A stretch of 64,000 nt of DNA from Anas platyrhynchos. Its lineage: Eukaryota; Chordata; Aves; Anseriformes; Anatidae. Each line of letters starts with the position of its first letter. Positions within the stretch are counted from its first letter, which is position 1. The translations under genes were made by a program, and so were the position numbers. Below are positions 21,901 to 34,200 of the stretch, piece by piece. The DNA is taken from the NCBI RefSeq assembly GCF_047663525.1, contig NC_092603.1, positions 1,756,001-1,820,000 of the forward strand, in the 5' to 3' direction. The notes under the pieces were generated by a model. It was not told the origin of the DNA. It saw nothing but the letters and a program-made list of their open reading frames with translations, and searched no databases.

Positions 21901-23249
21901 GGATGCTCTCTGACCATGCACTCACCCTCACCACAAAACCACCCCTGGTACTGCTGGACCCAGAGAGCAGGGCTGCACAATGCCAGTGGCCCCAAATCAC
22001 CCTGTAAACCCAGGTGCCAAGTTCCAGGACTTTCAGGCAGCGTCTCTGCACAAAGCCATCCTGGTTCACGAAGCCTCGAGACTTCCTGACAACGTCTCAG
22101 GTCTCTCCCAGCACAGAAAGCAAAAGTAAAACAGATGTCTGGCTGCTCAGAGGACTCTGCGATTCTCCCTGTGTGCTGTTTGGTCCCATTGCTGACACAG
22201 CTGAAGGGGCTGCTCAGCAGCCTGTGCCCAGTGCCCTCACAATATTATGATTATTGTCTTCAAGAACACCAGTGAAAACTGACAAAAATATCCAGGGAGC
22301 TGTCTCCCCAAATATTACCTCCACATCCATGGGCATGCTCTATGCTGTGAAACAGCTGGAACATTCAAAGGACACGTAAACTCTGCCCTGGAAGCATCAC
22401 CCCAGCCACTAACCTGACACCTTCAGCTCCACAATGGCTTCCTCATAAGCATCAGCATCTTCCACAGTGCAGACGTACAGGCCATCATCAGAGGGTCTCA
22501 GTCCTGTGATTCGCAAGTCCAGTCTTCCAGCAGAGAGACCGTCTCTGGCCAACTCTGTTCTCCCAGAATATGCCTCCATTTGATCCCTGTACAGGTCCTC
22601 TCCATTGCGGTAGTGGTGCACTGTCTCAGAGATATGGTCCCGGATCCACCTAACATCCAAGCTGCGAGCATCGCGTTGAGGGGACAAGTGGCAGGGCAGC
22701 ACTACATCCTGCCCCACGGTGGCAGTGACAGGGTGGCCTGGTCCCTCCACTCTGAGCTGGGCTGGACAATGAAGAAGGGCACAGAGAGGCGGTGAAATTT
22801 TGCCATCGTAAATTTAGGGTTAGTGAGTGACAAAGGGTTAGCTGTGCGTGAGTTGGTGCGTGCTAGGTCCCCCATGTCCCACTGGAGACTAGCAGAGAAA
22901 TAGGAAAGGGAGAGGGATGACATGCAGGAGAAGGAGGTGTGCTGGGAGTGGAAGCCCTCTCTGCAGCATTCAGGCAGGTGAAGGAGACACAGAGAGGGCA
23001 GCCAAGGCAGCACCCATATTGTGTGAAAGAACACAAGTGAAAGTGAAACCCAGCTGGGGCCAAGCTGTGGGCTTGCGTCCCCCCTGCCCCACAGCAGCAA
23101 GTCTGCATGCACAAGTGGGAGAGCCCCCAGCAGCCCCGCAGGATCCTACCTGAGCCCAGGCGGAGGAGGAGCAGAGTGAGGAGGGAAGTCAGGAGGCCCC
23201 TGGCATGGCCGGTGAGGCTGGGGTGGCCGCAGCCCCAGGGGAGCCCCAT
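18990..23249 (-). CDS. Butyrophilin-like protein, copy 2 (IgV-IgC-TM-heptads-B30.2)
   Basis: Exons: 23150-23249 (signal), 22414-22761 (IgV), 21496-21777 (IgC), 21262-21366 (TM), heptads 20360-20380, 20207-20227, 20087-20107 and 19944-19964, the 33-base exon 19799-19831 and B30.2 18990-19621, giving 527 residues. A first heptad exon (20916-20936, AAQSREL) has lost its donor: GT reads GA where the three other copies have GT, so it is probably skipped without frame loss. Heptads used are AKKDAKL, VKQAAEI, EETDARL and DEQAAEL. The IgV (VEGPGH, ELARDG, GLYVC) groups with copy 4, whereas the B30.2 (HCWLVE, RPWFWLV, VEIFTF) groups with copy 3. Fossil heptad exons lie at about 20538-20558 and 20581-20601. 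Otherwise open throughout. Confidence 0.86.
20916..20936 (-). pseudogene. Heptad exon with lost splice donor
   Basis: The 21-base exon is preserved and its acceptor is fine, but the bases after it read GAGAGT instead of GTGAGT or GTAAGT. Copies 1, 3 and 4 keep GT at this spot. Confidence 0.7.
23039..23050 (+). promoter_or_regulatory. ISRE-like motif in intron 1 of butyrophilin-like 2
   Basis: GAAAGTGAAACC, at the same intronic place as in the other copies. Confidence 0.5.
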
Positions 23250-23759
23250 CTCAGAGAGAGGTCCCCAGGGGGGCAGACAGCCCCCCAGGGGTTCTCCTCC
23301 CAGGGAGCCCCACCAGGAGGGAGATCACTTACAACACCCAGCAGAGCTGCAGAAAGCACAGGGCTGCGCCCAACTTTCTCAACCTTTGCCCAGTTCCTGG
23401 CTGCAATAACCCTCCTGGTACAGCTCTGCCCCTGGGGCAATGTCTGGGGAGCTCTGCAGGGCTGGCACCACCATCCCATTGCAGCTGGGTGCCCAGTGCA
23501 GGGCTTTCAGCCAGCATGAGAGGCTTCTCCCCAGGAGGGGCCTCTCCAGACCTCCAGGGAAACCCACTCTCTGAGCTCGTTCATCTCCACCTGTCTATAG
23601 AGGAATGAAACTGTGAGCAATGGGACAACGTGTAGAGATGGCAGAGCAGAGCTGAGCAGAATCGGAGGCTACAGGGAATGGGGCACAGCTGGGTGCCGAG
23701 CCCAGAGTTGCCACCTTTGCCCAGGGTGCTGAAGGCAAAGTGCCAGCCCCATTCCCGGC

Positions 23760-24705
23760 TCTGTTAAAGCAGCCATGGCAGAAGGTTGGCTCAGATGGGC
23801 AGGGACCTTCTTCTAGAGCTTAGGTGAATAAGGAAAGTTTCTGTCTGCTGGAAGAGATTTTAGGCATTATGGAAGGACTACAGAGGTGCTGTTTGCCTTT
23901 GTAGAGAGAAAATTCATATGGCCAAAGCTCAGTTTGAGTTGAAGCTGGACAGTACTGTGCGGGGCAATAAAATGGATTATTAATTTTTTAAACTATCTTA
24001 ACAGCTAAAGTAGGATGAGAGAAAACATTGGTCTGTTCCTTGACAGGGATGCTCAAACTAAGGTCATTGACTTCACAGAGATGTTTAATGCTTTCTTTGC
24101 CTTCAACACTGATGATGGGCTGTGGGATCCCAGGTGCCCTGAGCTGGAGGACAACGACTGCAGGAATACTAACGTCCCAACAAACCCCGAATTTGTGTTG
24201 GATTTGGTGCTCCAGATAGATGCATTCAGGACTATAGGGCCTGATGGGATTCATCCCAGCGTACTAAGAGAACTGGATAAGGTCATCATGTGTGGCAAGG
24301 CGTGTGAGGAGCGGCTGAAGGCGCTTGGCTTGTTGAGCCCAGGGTAGAGGAGACGCAGGGGAGGCCTCGTGGCGGCCCACAGCTTCCTGATGAGGGGAGC
24401 GGAGGGGCTCTGCTCTCTGGGGACAGCTACAGGGTTTGAGGGAACAGCATGGAGCTGCCACTGGGTGGGGTCAGGTGGGCTGTTTGGAAAAGGTTCTTCA
24501 CCAAGAGGGTGGTCGGGCACAGGAACAGGTTCCCCAGGCACGTGGCCATGGCCCCAAGCCTGCTGCAGCTCAAGGAGCATTTGGAGAGGGCTCTCAGGCA
24601 CAGGGTCTGATTTTTGGGTGGTTCGTGTGGGGCCAGGAGATGGACTGGATGGTCCTGTTGGGTTTCCTCCAACTGGGGCTTTTCTTTGATTCTGTGATCT
24701 AGGAC
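23760..24705 (+). mobile_element. CR1 LINE fragment between butyrophilin-like 2 and 3
   Basis: The 5' part translates as FTEMFNAFFAF and IDAFRTIGPDGIHPSVLREL, the CR1 region before the reverse-transcriptase core. It is joined directly to the CR1 3' end (KACEERLKALGLLSPG, then the terminal part ending GATTCTGTGATC). The polymerase core is deleted. The same internal deletion occurs at 29520-30465, so it predates the duplication. Confidence 0.75.
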
Positions 24706-25039
24706 TGAAGGCTGAGAGCACCTTGGAGGACTTCCAGGAGGACTTCCAGGAGCCGGTGATGCTTCCTGTGGGCACAACCTCTGCAGAGCCTGTGTGATGG
24801 GAGGCTGTAAGCTCTTTGGGTGGCTCCAGGGCAGGGCCATGACCCAACTGGGACAAGTGGGTTCGTGGCACCAGCTGGGGAACTGGGGGCAGCTGGAGCT
24901 TTGGTTCCTCCTGGCTCTGACTCCCAGGACCACCACCAAGGAGACGGTCTGCTGCAAGATGCCTTCCTAGGCAGCAAGGCCTCAGGACACAAAGCACCCA
25001 GGAAATGCCACTGCCAGACTCCATCTTCTTGTACAAAAC

Positions 25040-25045
25040 TTTATT
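25040..25045 (-). terminator. Butyrophilin-like 3 poly(A) signal
   Basis: AATAAA on the minus strand, about 420 bases after the stop of copy 3. Confidence 0.75.
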
Positions 25046-25462
25046 TGCCACAGTCCTGCTGCTGCTGGGCCTTGATGTGCTCCAGAGGAGGGAACAAAGA
25101 GCCCCCACAGGCTGCTCATGATCAGCAACAGGCACAGAGCAAAGATCAACCCTGAACTAGGAGGCAAAGGTGGCCTGCAATGGCCAGCAGCACACGGTGA
25201 CCACATCCCTTGCCCTGGGGTCTGCAAGCAGTGCAAGCAGAGGGGAGAGGAGCATGGAGAGCTGCTGCAGCCCCTGTGCTGCCCGCTGGGGCTCAGAGGC
25301 AGGGTGAGACCCGTGGGTGCCAGCAGGGCTTGTGCCTCAGCACAGGAGTCACGGGCAGGGCAGAGCCCAGGGGCTGCAAGGGGCCTGGTCCCTGCTTGCA
25401 GCATCCCAGCCCTCCTCCAGCAGCAGGGAGGAGTGTGGGGCAGCCCCTGTCCCCACTGCCCC

Positions 25463-28400
25463 TCATTCCTGTGCGGCTCCTGCAGGATCAAGGAGAGGTG
25501 ATGCAGGAGTGTCTGGAGAAGAGCAGGAGCCCCCCAGGGCTGGGGACGGGGTCTGGGGGTTGCTGTCCCTGAGGAACAGCTGTAGACTGTTTGACACCAG
25601 CCAGAACCAGGGGCGGATGCTCTCCCCATTGAAGGAGGCTGCTGTGAAAGTGAAGATCTCGACATCATTGTCAGCATTGATAAAAGACACCTGCTGCTGG
25701 GTACAGTCCAGACAGACCCAGATCCTGGTGGGGATAGGGGACAGGGACAAGCGGGTGTTAGGCCATGTGAGAGACATGAGCTGCCTCTCATAGTACCTCA
25801 CAGCCCAGATCCCTTCTTTGGGGCTGGCGTCGATCCACCCCTTTCTCTTCAGAGATGCCCTGGCCACCCCCATAGCCCACCAAGAATCCTTTATCTGCTC
25901 CCCCTCCACCTCCACCAACCAGCAGTGCCTCCCCTCTCTGAACCCTTCACGGCCCAGCACGCAGCACCAAGAGTCAAATCTCTCCGGTATGTCAGGAACC
26001 TGCTGCAGTTCACTTTCCCGTCTCACACTGCTGTTGTCCTGAGACACAACAAGCTGGGGATGAGCCGTGTCCGGATCCAGGGTCACCTTCACTGCAGGGA
26101 CAGAAGGAGCCAGGCCATCAGGGGCAGAGCTCAGCCCTGGGCAGGCTTTCCCCAGCTCGGGGCCAGGAGCTGCCCCACGGGGAGGAGATGGGGCACCTGA
26201 ACATGCCCCACCAGGGGCAGGAGGAGCACCGCAGAGGGCAACCCAATGCACACCTACCTCTGTTTTGAGGCAGCAGACACTTTCTCCATGCTGGAAGGAG
26301 AGGGGAGAGCTGGTCACAGTCCATGGCTGGTGCCCAGTGGGTGTGGGCAGGGTGAGGGGCCAGCCCTGGACTGCTCTGTCCCAGCTGCCCACCCTCCCCT
26401 GCACATCACCTTGGTGTTGCCCTTGGGCCTGAGCACCGGGAGACTTACCCAGTTCTGCAGCTTGTTTCTCTACAAATTAAAGAGAAAGAAAAATATGAGC
26501 ATAAGTCACAGTTTATGATTCCATACCTCTCACTATGATGCTTTTTTTTTTTTTTTTTTTCTGTTTGGAGAGTGAGACTCACCCAGCTCTGCAGCTTGTT
26601 TGTCTAAAAAGGAAATAGAAAAGCAATGCATTGATGAGAGGAGTCAGTTTCTCAACAATGACTGCTACAAACCAAAGACTCCGAATTCCTTCAGCACACA
26701 AGCCCCCAGAGCACACCCAGACCAGGCCCTCCCGCAGGGACACCACTTCCCCAGGGGCTGGGGGCAGGGACTGCAAGGACTCACCCAGATCTCGTATCCG
26801 TGCCGCTGAAAAGCAAAGGCGGAGGAACAGGTGGTGAGCAGAGCAGCTTGGTTGCTGGGTGGGAACATGTGCAGGGTGGCTGCGCCTTGCCACCAGCCCC
26901 ACGCTGCAGCCATGCTCCCTGGCCTCCCACCCAAGGCCCCTTGCTCCAGACCCAGGGGGGTCCCTGCAGAACACCTCCCTCTGCTCCATCCCTGTGCTGC
27001 CAGCTTACCTTGCTTTCGAAAGAGATAAACACCGAGGCCAATGGACACAGCCAAAAGCACGAGGACCAGAGCCAGAGCCACTTTCCAGGGCTGTGCGTTG
27101 TGGAAGAATGGAGCTGAGAAAAGGCACCAAGAAAAGGGTTGTATTTACATGCCTGGGATTAGAAAAGCAAGACCCAGACTTCTCCTGGGTCGGGACAAGT
27201 GCAGGGGCCAGGAACACCTCACCCTGGCTGTGCCATTTGTACCTGCAATGTGAAGGGAAAATTCCCTCTCCTGCTGGAGGCGGCTGTTCCTGACCACGCA
27301 GGACAAGGGCCCCTCCACGCTCCCGGTCACGATGACGGTGCCTTTGATTTCAAAGAGCCCCTCCTGGTCCTGGGAATGTGTCTGGGAGACCGAGGGCAGG
27401 TGCTGCCCGCGAGCATCCCTCCACAGCAGCTGCGGCAGCGGGTACCAGCCGGCCGATCGACACAGCACCCGGACGCCTCCGGCCTCGTAGCCCCCCAGGG
27501 AGAGGTGGGGGTCAGCGCCTGTGGCTGGGGGAAGAGTGCGTGGCTGGGGCTTGACTTGGGGAGAGATTCATTTCAAGGCAAAGACCCCATCTGCTCCCAT
27601 GCCAGACACAGCCCAGCCCAGCCATGTCCCCACAGGCTCAGGAGCTGGGCACTACATTCACCCACTCTTCCCCCAGACCATCCTGGGCAACGGCAGAAAC
27701 AGAGAGCAGGGCTGCACAATGACAGTGGCCCCACATCACCCTGTGAACCCAGGTGCTGAGCTTCAGCACCTCCAGGCAGCGTCTCTGCACCAAGCTGTGC
27801 TGGTTCAAGAAGCCCCGAGACTTCCTGACAACGTCTCATGTCTCTCCCAGCACAGAAAGCAAAAGTAAAGCAGACGTCCGGCTGCTCAGAGGACTCTGCA
27901 GTTCCCCTGTGTGCTGTTTGGTTCCATTGCTGACACAGCTGAAGGTGCTGCTCAGCAGCCCGTGCCCAGTGCCCTCACAATTCTATGATTTTTGTCTTCA
28001 AGGACACCAGTGAAAACTGACAAAAGTATCCAGGGAGCTGTCTCCCCAAATATTACCTCCACATCCATGGACATGCCTCACGTTGTGAAACAGCTGAAAC
28101 ATTCAAAGGACACGTAAACTCTGCCCTGGCAGCATCACCCCAGCCACTAACCTGACACCTCCAGCTCCACAATGGCTTCGGCATAAGCATGAGCATCTCC
28201 CACAGTGCAGAAGTACTGGCCATCATCTGAGGGTCTCAGCCCCGTGATTCGCAAGTCCAGGCTTCCATTAGAGAGACCATCTCTGACCAACTCTGTCCTC
28301 CCGACATATGCCTCCATCTGCTCCCCATACAGGTCCTCTCCATTGCGGTAGTGGTGCACTGTCTCAGAGATACTGTCCCGGATCCACCTGACCTCCAAGG

Positions 28401-29022
28401 TGCGAGCATCGCGTTGAGGGGACAAGTGGCAGGGCAGCACGACATCCTGCCCCACGGTGGCAGTGAGAGGCTGGCCTGGTCCCACCACTCTGAGCTGGGC
28501 TGGGCAATGGAGAAGGGCACAGAGAGGAGGTGAGATTTTGCCATTGTAAATTTAGGGTTAGTGAGTGACAAAGGGCGAGCTGTGCGTGAGTTGGTGCGTG
28601 CTGCGTCCCCCGCAGCATGTTCCATGTTCCCCATGGGAAAACACCCGGGAAAACAGGAGAGGGAGAGGGAGGACATGCAGGAAAATGAGGTGTGCTGAGA
28701 GTGGGAGCCCTCTCTGCAGCATTTAGGTAGGTTAAGAAGAGACAGAAAGGTCAGGCAAGGAAGCCCCCTTATTGTGTGAAAGAACCAAGGGGAAAGTGAA
28801 ACTCAGCGGGGGACAAGCTTTGGGCTCAGGTCCCCCCTTTCCCACAGCCACTCCCCTGCCCCACAGCAGCACGTCTGCCAGGCCCAGGGCGGAGAGCCCC
28901 CAGCAGCCTCGCAGGATCCTACCTGAGCCCAGCCGGAGGAGAAGCAGAGTGACGAGGGAAGTCAGGAGATCCCTGGCATGGCCGGTGAGGCTGGGGTGGC
29001 CGCAGCCCCAGGGGAGCCTCAT
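25463..29022 (-). CDS. Butyrophilin-like protein, copy 3 (IgV-IgC-TM-heptads-B30.2)
   Basis: Exons: 28923-29022 (signal, start MRLPWGCGHP), 28152-28499 (IgV), 27243-27524 (IgC), 27009-27113 (TM), heptads 26785-26805, 26583-26603 and 26449-26469 (AARIRDL, DKQAAEL, EKQAAEL), the 33-base exon 26258-26290, B30.2 25463-26091; 519 residues. All junctions are phase 1. The 5' half (VVGPGQPLT, ELVRDG, GQYFCTV, three heptads) matches copy 1, but the B30.2 matches copy 2 (HCWLVE, IDASPKEGIW, RPWFWLV). The IgC ends LHIAG as in copy 4 rather than LHISG. Same strand and neighbours as the other copies; no inactivating change was seen. The ligand is unknown. Confidence 0.87.
28792..28803 (+). promoter_or_regulatory. 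ISRE-like motif in intron 1 of butyrophilin-like 3
   Basis: GAAAGTGAAACT, identical to the motif in copy 1 and at the same place. Confidence 0.5.
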
Positions 29023-29519
29023 CTGAGAGAGAGGTCCCCCAGGGGGCAAGCAGCCTCCCAAGGCTTCTTCTCCCAGGGAGCCCCACCGGAAGGGAGGTCC
29101 CTCACGGCACCCAGCAGAGGCTCCGCCCAACTTTCTCAACTTTTGCCCATTTCCTGGTTGCAATAACCTTCCTGGGGCAGCTCTGCCCCTAGGGGAATGT
29201 CTGGGGAGCTCTGCAGGGCTGGCACCACCATCCCATTGCAGCTGGGTGCCCAGTCCAGGGCCTTCACGCATCACGAGGGGCTTGTCCCCAGGAGGGGCCT
29301 CTCCAATCCTCCAGGGAAACCCAGTGTCTGAGCTCATTCATCTCCACCCATTCAAGGAGGAATCAAACATAAGGAACGGGACAATTTGGAGAGGTATCAG
29401 TGAAGAGATGAAAAGGATTGGAGGCTGCAGGGAATGGGGCACAGCTGGGTGCTGAGCCCAGAGCTGTCACTCTTTGCCCAGGGTGCTGAAGGCAAAGTGC
29501 CAGCTCCACTCCCGGCTCT

Positions 29520-30465
29520 GTTAAAGCAGCCATGGCAGAAGGTTGGCTCAGATGGGCGGGGACCTTCTTCTAGAGCTTAGGTGAATAAAGAAAGTTTCTG
29601 TCTGCTGGAAGAGATTTCAGGCATTATGGAAGGACTGCAGAGGTACTGTTTGCCTTTGTAGGGAGAAAAGTCATACGGCCAAAGCTCAGTTTGAGTTGAA
29701 GCTGGACAGTACTGTGCGGGGCAATAAAATGCATTATTAATTTTTTAAACTATCTTAACAGCTAAAGTAGGATGAGACAAAACATTGGTCTGCTTCTTGA
29801 CAGGGATGCTCAAACTAAGGTCATTGACTTCACAGAGATGTTTAATGCTTTCTTTGCATTCAACACTGATGATGGGCTGTGGGATCCCAGGTGCCCTGAG
29901 CTGGAGGACAACGACTGCAGGAATACTAACGTCCCAACAAACCCCGAATTTGTGTTGGATTTGGTGCTCCAGATAGATGCATTCAAGACTATAGGGCATG
30001 ATGAGATTCATCCCAGAGTACTAAGAGAACTGGCTGAGGTCATCATGTGTGGCAAGGCGTGTAAGGAGCGGCTGAAGGCGCTTGGCTTGTTGAGCCCAGA
30101 GCAGAGGAGAGGCAGGGGAGGCCTCATGGCAGTCCACAGCTTCCTGATGAGGGGAGCGGAGGGGCTCTGCTCTCTGGGGACAGCTACAGGGCTTGAGGGA
30201 ACAGCATGGAGCTGCCACTGGGTGGAGTCAGGTGGGCTGTTTGGAAAAGGTTCTTCACCAAGAGGGTGGTCGGGCACAGGAACAGGTTCCCCAGGCACGT
30301 GGCCATGGCCCCAAGCCTGCTGCAGCTCAAGGAGTGTTTGGAGAGGGCTCTCAGGCACAGGGTCTGATTTTTGGGTGGTTCGTGTGGGGCCAGGAGATGG
30401 ACTGGATGGTCCTGTTGGGTTTCCTCCAACTGGGGCTTTTCTTTGATTCTGTGATCTAGGGCTGA
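29520..30465 (+). mobile_element. CR1 LINE fragment between butyrophilin-like 3 and 4
   Basis: Near-identical to 23760-24705, including the internal deletion that joins the pre-RT part (FTEMFNAFFAF) to the CR1 3' end. The following 300 bases, up to the poly(A) end of copy 4, also match the flank of copy 3. Confidence 0.75.
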
Positions 30466-30795
30466 ATGCTGAGAGCACCTTGGAGGACTTCCAGGAGGAC
30501 TTCCAGGAGCCGGTGATGCCTCCTGTGGGCACAGCCTCTGCAGAGCCTGTGTGATGGAGGCTGGAAGCTCTTTGGGTGGCTCCAGGGCTGGGCAATGAAC
30601 CCAGGTGGAACAAGGGGGTCCCAGGCACCAGCTGGGAAACTGTGGGCAGCTGGAGCTTTGGTTCCTCCTGGACTGACTCCCAGGACCAACACCAAGGAGA
30701 CGGTCTGCTGCAAGATGTCTTCCCAGGCATCAAAGCCTCATGAAAGAAAGTACCCAGGAAATGCCACTGCCAGACTCCATCTTCCTGTACAAAAC

Positions 30796-30801
30796 TTTAT
30801 T
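30796..30801 (-). terminator. Butyrophilin-like 4 poly(A) signal
   Basis: AATAAA on the minus strand, about 420 bases after the stop of copy 4. Confidence 0.75.
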
Positions 30802-31220
30802 TGCCACAGTCCTGTTGCTGCATCTTTCATCGATGTGCTCCAGAGGAGGGAACACAGAGCCCCCACAGACTGCTCATGCTCAGCACCAGGCACAGAGCAA
30901 AGATCAACCCCAAATTAGGAGGCAAAGGCGGCCTGCAGTGGCCGGCAGCACACAGTGACCACATCCCTTGCCCTGGGGTCTGCAAGCAGTGCAAGCAGAG
31001 GGGAGAGGAGCGTGGAGAGCTGCTGCAGCCCCTGTGCTGCCCGCTGGGGCTCAGAGGCAGGGTGAGACCCGTGGGTGCCAGCAGGGCTTGTGCCCCAGCA
31101 CAGGAGCCGCGTGCAGGGCAGAGCCCAGGGGCTGCAAGGGGCCTGGCCCCTGCTTGCAGCATCCCAGCCCTCCTCCAGCAGCAGGGAGGAACACGGGGCA
31201 GCCCCTGGCCCCACTGCCCC

Positions 31221-34200
31221 TCATTCCTGTGCTGCTCCTGCAGGACCAAAGAGAGGTGATGCAGGAGTGTCTGGAGAAGGGCAGGAGCCCCCCAGGGCTG
31301 GGGACGGGGTCTTGGGGGTGCTGTCCCTCAGGCACATCTGAATTCCCTGAGTCCACAACAGGAACCAGGGGCGGATTCTCTCCCCATTGAAGGAGGCTGC
31401 TGTGAAAGTGAAGATCTTGACCCCATTGTCAGCATTGATAAAAGACACCTGCTGCTGGGTACAGTTCAGACAGACCCAGATCCTCGTGGGGACAGGGAAC
31501 AGGGACAAGGGGATGCGAGGAGATGTGAGAGACTCGAACTGCCCTTGTTGATACTGTACAGCCCAGACCCCTTCTTCAGGGAATAGGTCAAACAACCCCT
31601 TCCTCTTCACAGATGCCCTGGCCACCCCCACAGCCCACCGTGCACTCTTTCCTGCCTTTTCCTCAACTTCTACCTCCACCTCCCAGAAGTACCTCCCCTC
31701 TCTGAAATCCTCACGGCCCAGCACGCAGCACCAAGACTCAAATCTCTCTGGTGTGTCAGGCACCTGCTGCCATTCCCTTTCCCATTTCACACTGCTGTTG
31801 TCCTGAGACACAACAAGCATGGGATGAGCCGTGTCCGGATCCAGGGTCACCTTCACTGCAGGGACAGAAGGAGCCAGGCCATCAGGGGCAGAGCTCAGCC
31901 CTGGGCAGGCTTTCCCCAGCTGGGGGCCAGGAGCTGCCCCATGGGGCAGGAGATGGGGCACCTCTTGGCTCCTGAACATGCCCCAGCAAGGGCAGGAGGA
32001 GCACCTCAGCGGGTAACCCAGTGCACACCTACCTCTATTTTCAGGCAGCAGACACCTTCTCCATGCTGGAAGGAGAGGGGAGAGCTGGTCACAGCCCATG
32101 GCTCGTGCCCAGTGGGTGTGGGCAGGGTGAGGGGCCAGCCCTGGGCTGCTCTGTCCCAGCTGCCCACCCTCCCCTACACATCGCCTTGGTGTTGTCCTTG
32201 ATCCCAAGCACAGGAACACTCACCCAGCTCTTCAGATTGTTCTTCTACAAACAAAACAGAAAAGCAATGCATTGATGAGAGGAGTCAGCTTCTCATCAAT
32301 GGCTGCTACAAATCAAAGACCCCCCAATTCCTTCAGTTGCGGGGGGGGGGGGGGAAGAGAGACTCACCCAGTCTTGCATCTTTTTCCTCTGGAAAAGAAA
32401 AGCATAAGGAATGCATGATCAGAGGGAAAAAACTTCTCATCCCATGTCAATACCACAAATTATCCCAGTTCAGGGATGGACACTCACCTATCTCTGCAGC
32501 CTGTTCCACTGGAAAAGAAAAAGAAAGACAAAAGCAATGTATGGTCAGAGGGGAGTATGCCTGTGGGAAGACACCAAATGCCTTCCCTTTGGGGAAGGAG
32601 ACTTACCAAGCTTTGCATCCTTTTTCGCTGCTATAGAAAAGCAAAATAAATGAAAGGTCAGAGTGGAGAGACTTTCAATCCAATGCTGCTTCCATGGCTA
32701 GATGGTTAGATCTCAAATTTTTTTGCTCTCATGCATGTGCACAGACCACCTTGCTCCAAGACTTGTAGTGACCAGACTAACAAGGACCTAGGCCAAGCTT
32801 TTTGCAAGACTTGTGGCAGTAAGGACAGACACTTGTGCAGCTCTCTGCACCGTGACACCAAAACACAAGGAGAAGTGAATAGGGACATGGGGAGGACATC
32901 CCTGTCCCAGAAGCATCAGTGCAGAGTCGGGCAGCCCCACAGCTCGCTCCCCGTCCCCAACTGATCCGCATTCCTTTCAGCCATCCCGGCCGTGTCCTGT
33001 GCCCAGGGCAGCCCCAGCCCCAGCACTCCCCACTCCCACCCCAGGCTCCAGCTGCTCCTCCAGCACCCCCTGAGCCACCAGCACACAAGCCCCCAGAGCC
33101 CACCCAGACCAGGCCCTCCCACACAGACACCACTTCCCCAGGGGCTGGGGGCAGGGACTGCAAGGACTTACCCAGCTCTCGGCTCTGTGCCGCTGAAAAG
33201 CAAAGGTGGAGGAACAGGTGGTGAGCAGAGCAGCTTGGTTGCTGGGTGCGAACATGTGCATGGGGGCTGCACCTTGCCACCAGCCCCACGCTGCAGCCAT
33301 GCTCCCTGGCCTCCCACCCAAGAGGAACCTAAGGCCTTTGGCATCCCCAGGAGAACATTCCCTTCCTCCTCCTGCGCACCTCCCTGGGCCAGGACTCAGC
33401 CCCGCTCCACACCCACACAGGTCCCTGCAGAACACCTCCCTCTGCTCCATCCCTGTGCTGCCAGCTTACCTTGCTTTCGAAAGAGATAAACACCGAGGCC
33501 AATGGACACAGCCAAAAGCACGAGGACCAGAGCCAGAGCCACCATCCAGGGCTGGGCGTTGTGGAAGAAAGGAGCTGAGAAAAGGCACCAGGAAAAGGGC
33601 TGTATTTACATGCCTGGGATTAGAAAAACAAGACCCAGACTTCTCCTGGGTCGGGACAAGTGCAGGGGCCAGGAACACCTCACCCTGGCTGTGCCATTTG
33701 TACCTGCGATGTGCAGGGATGATTCCCGCTCCTGCTGGAGGCGGCTGCTCCTGACCACGCAGGACAAGGGCCCCTCCACGCTCCCGGTCACAATGACGGC
33801 GCCTTCGATTTCAAAGAACCCCTCCTGGTCCTGGGAATGTGTCTGGGAGACTGAGGGCAAGTGCTGCCCGCGAGCATCCCTCCACAGCAGCTGCGGCTTC
33901 GGGTACCATCCGGCCGATCGACACAGCACCCGGACGCCTCCGGCCTCGTAGCCCCCCAGGGAGAGGTGGGGGTCAGCGCCTGTGGCTGGGGGAAGGATCA
34001 TGGCTGGTACTTGACTTGGGGAGGGATTCAGTTCAAGGCAAAGACCCCATCTGCTCCCATGCCAGACACAGCTCAGCCTAGCCATGGCTGCAGGGCCTCA
34101 GGGACTGGGCACTCTATGCACCCACTGTCACCCCAAACCACCCTGGGTGGTACTGGACCCAGAAAGTAGGGCTGCACAATGCCAGTGGCTCCAATTCACC

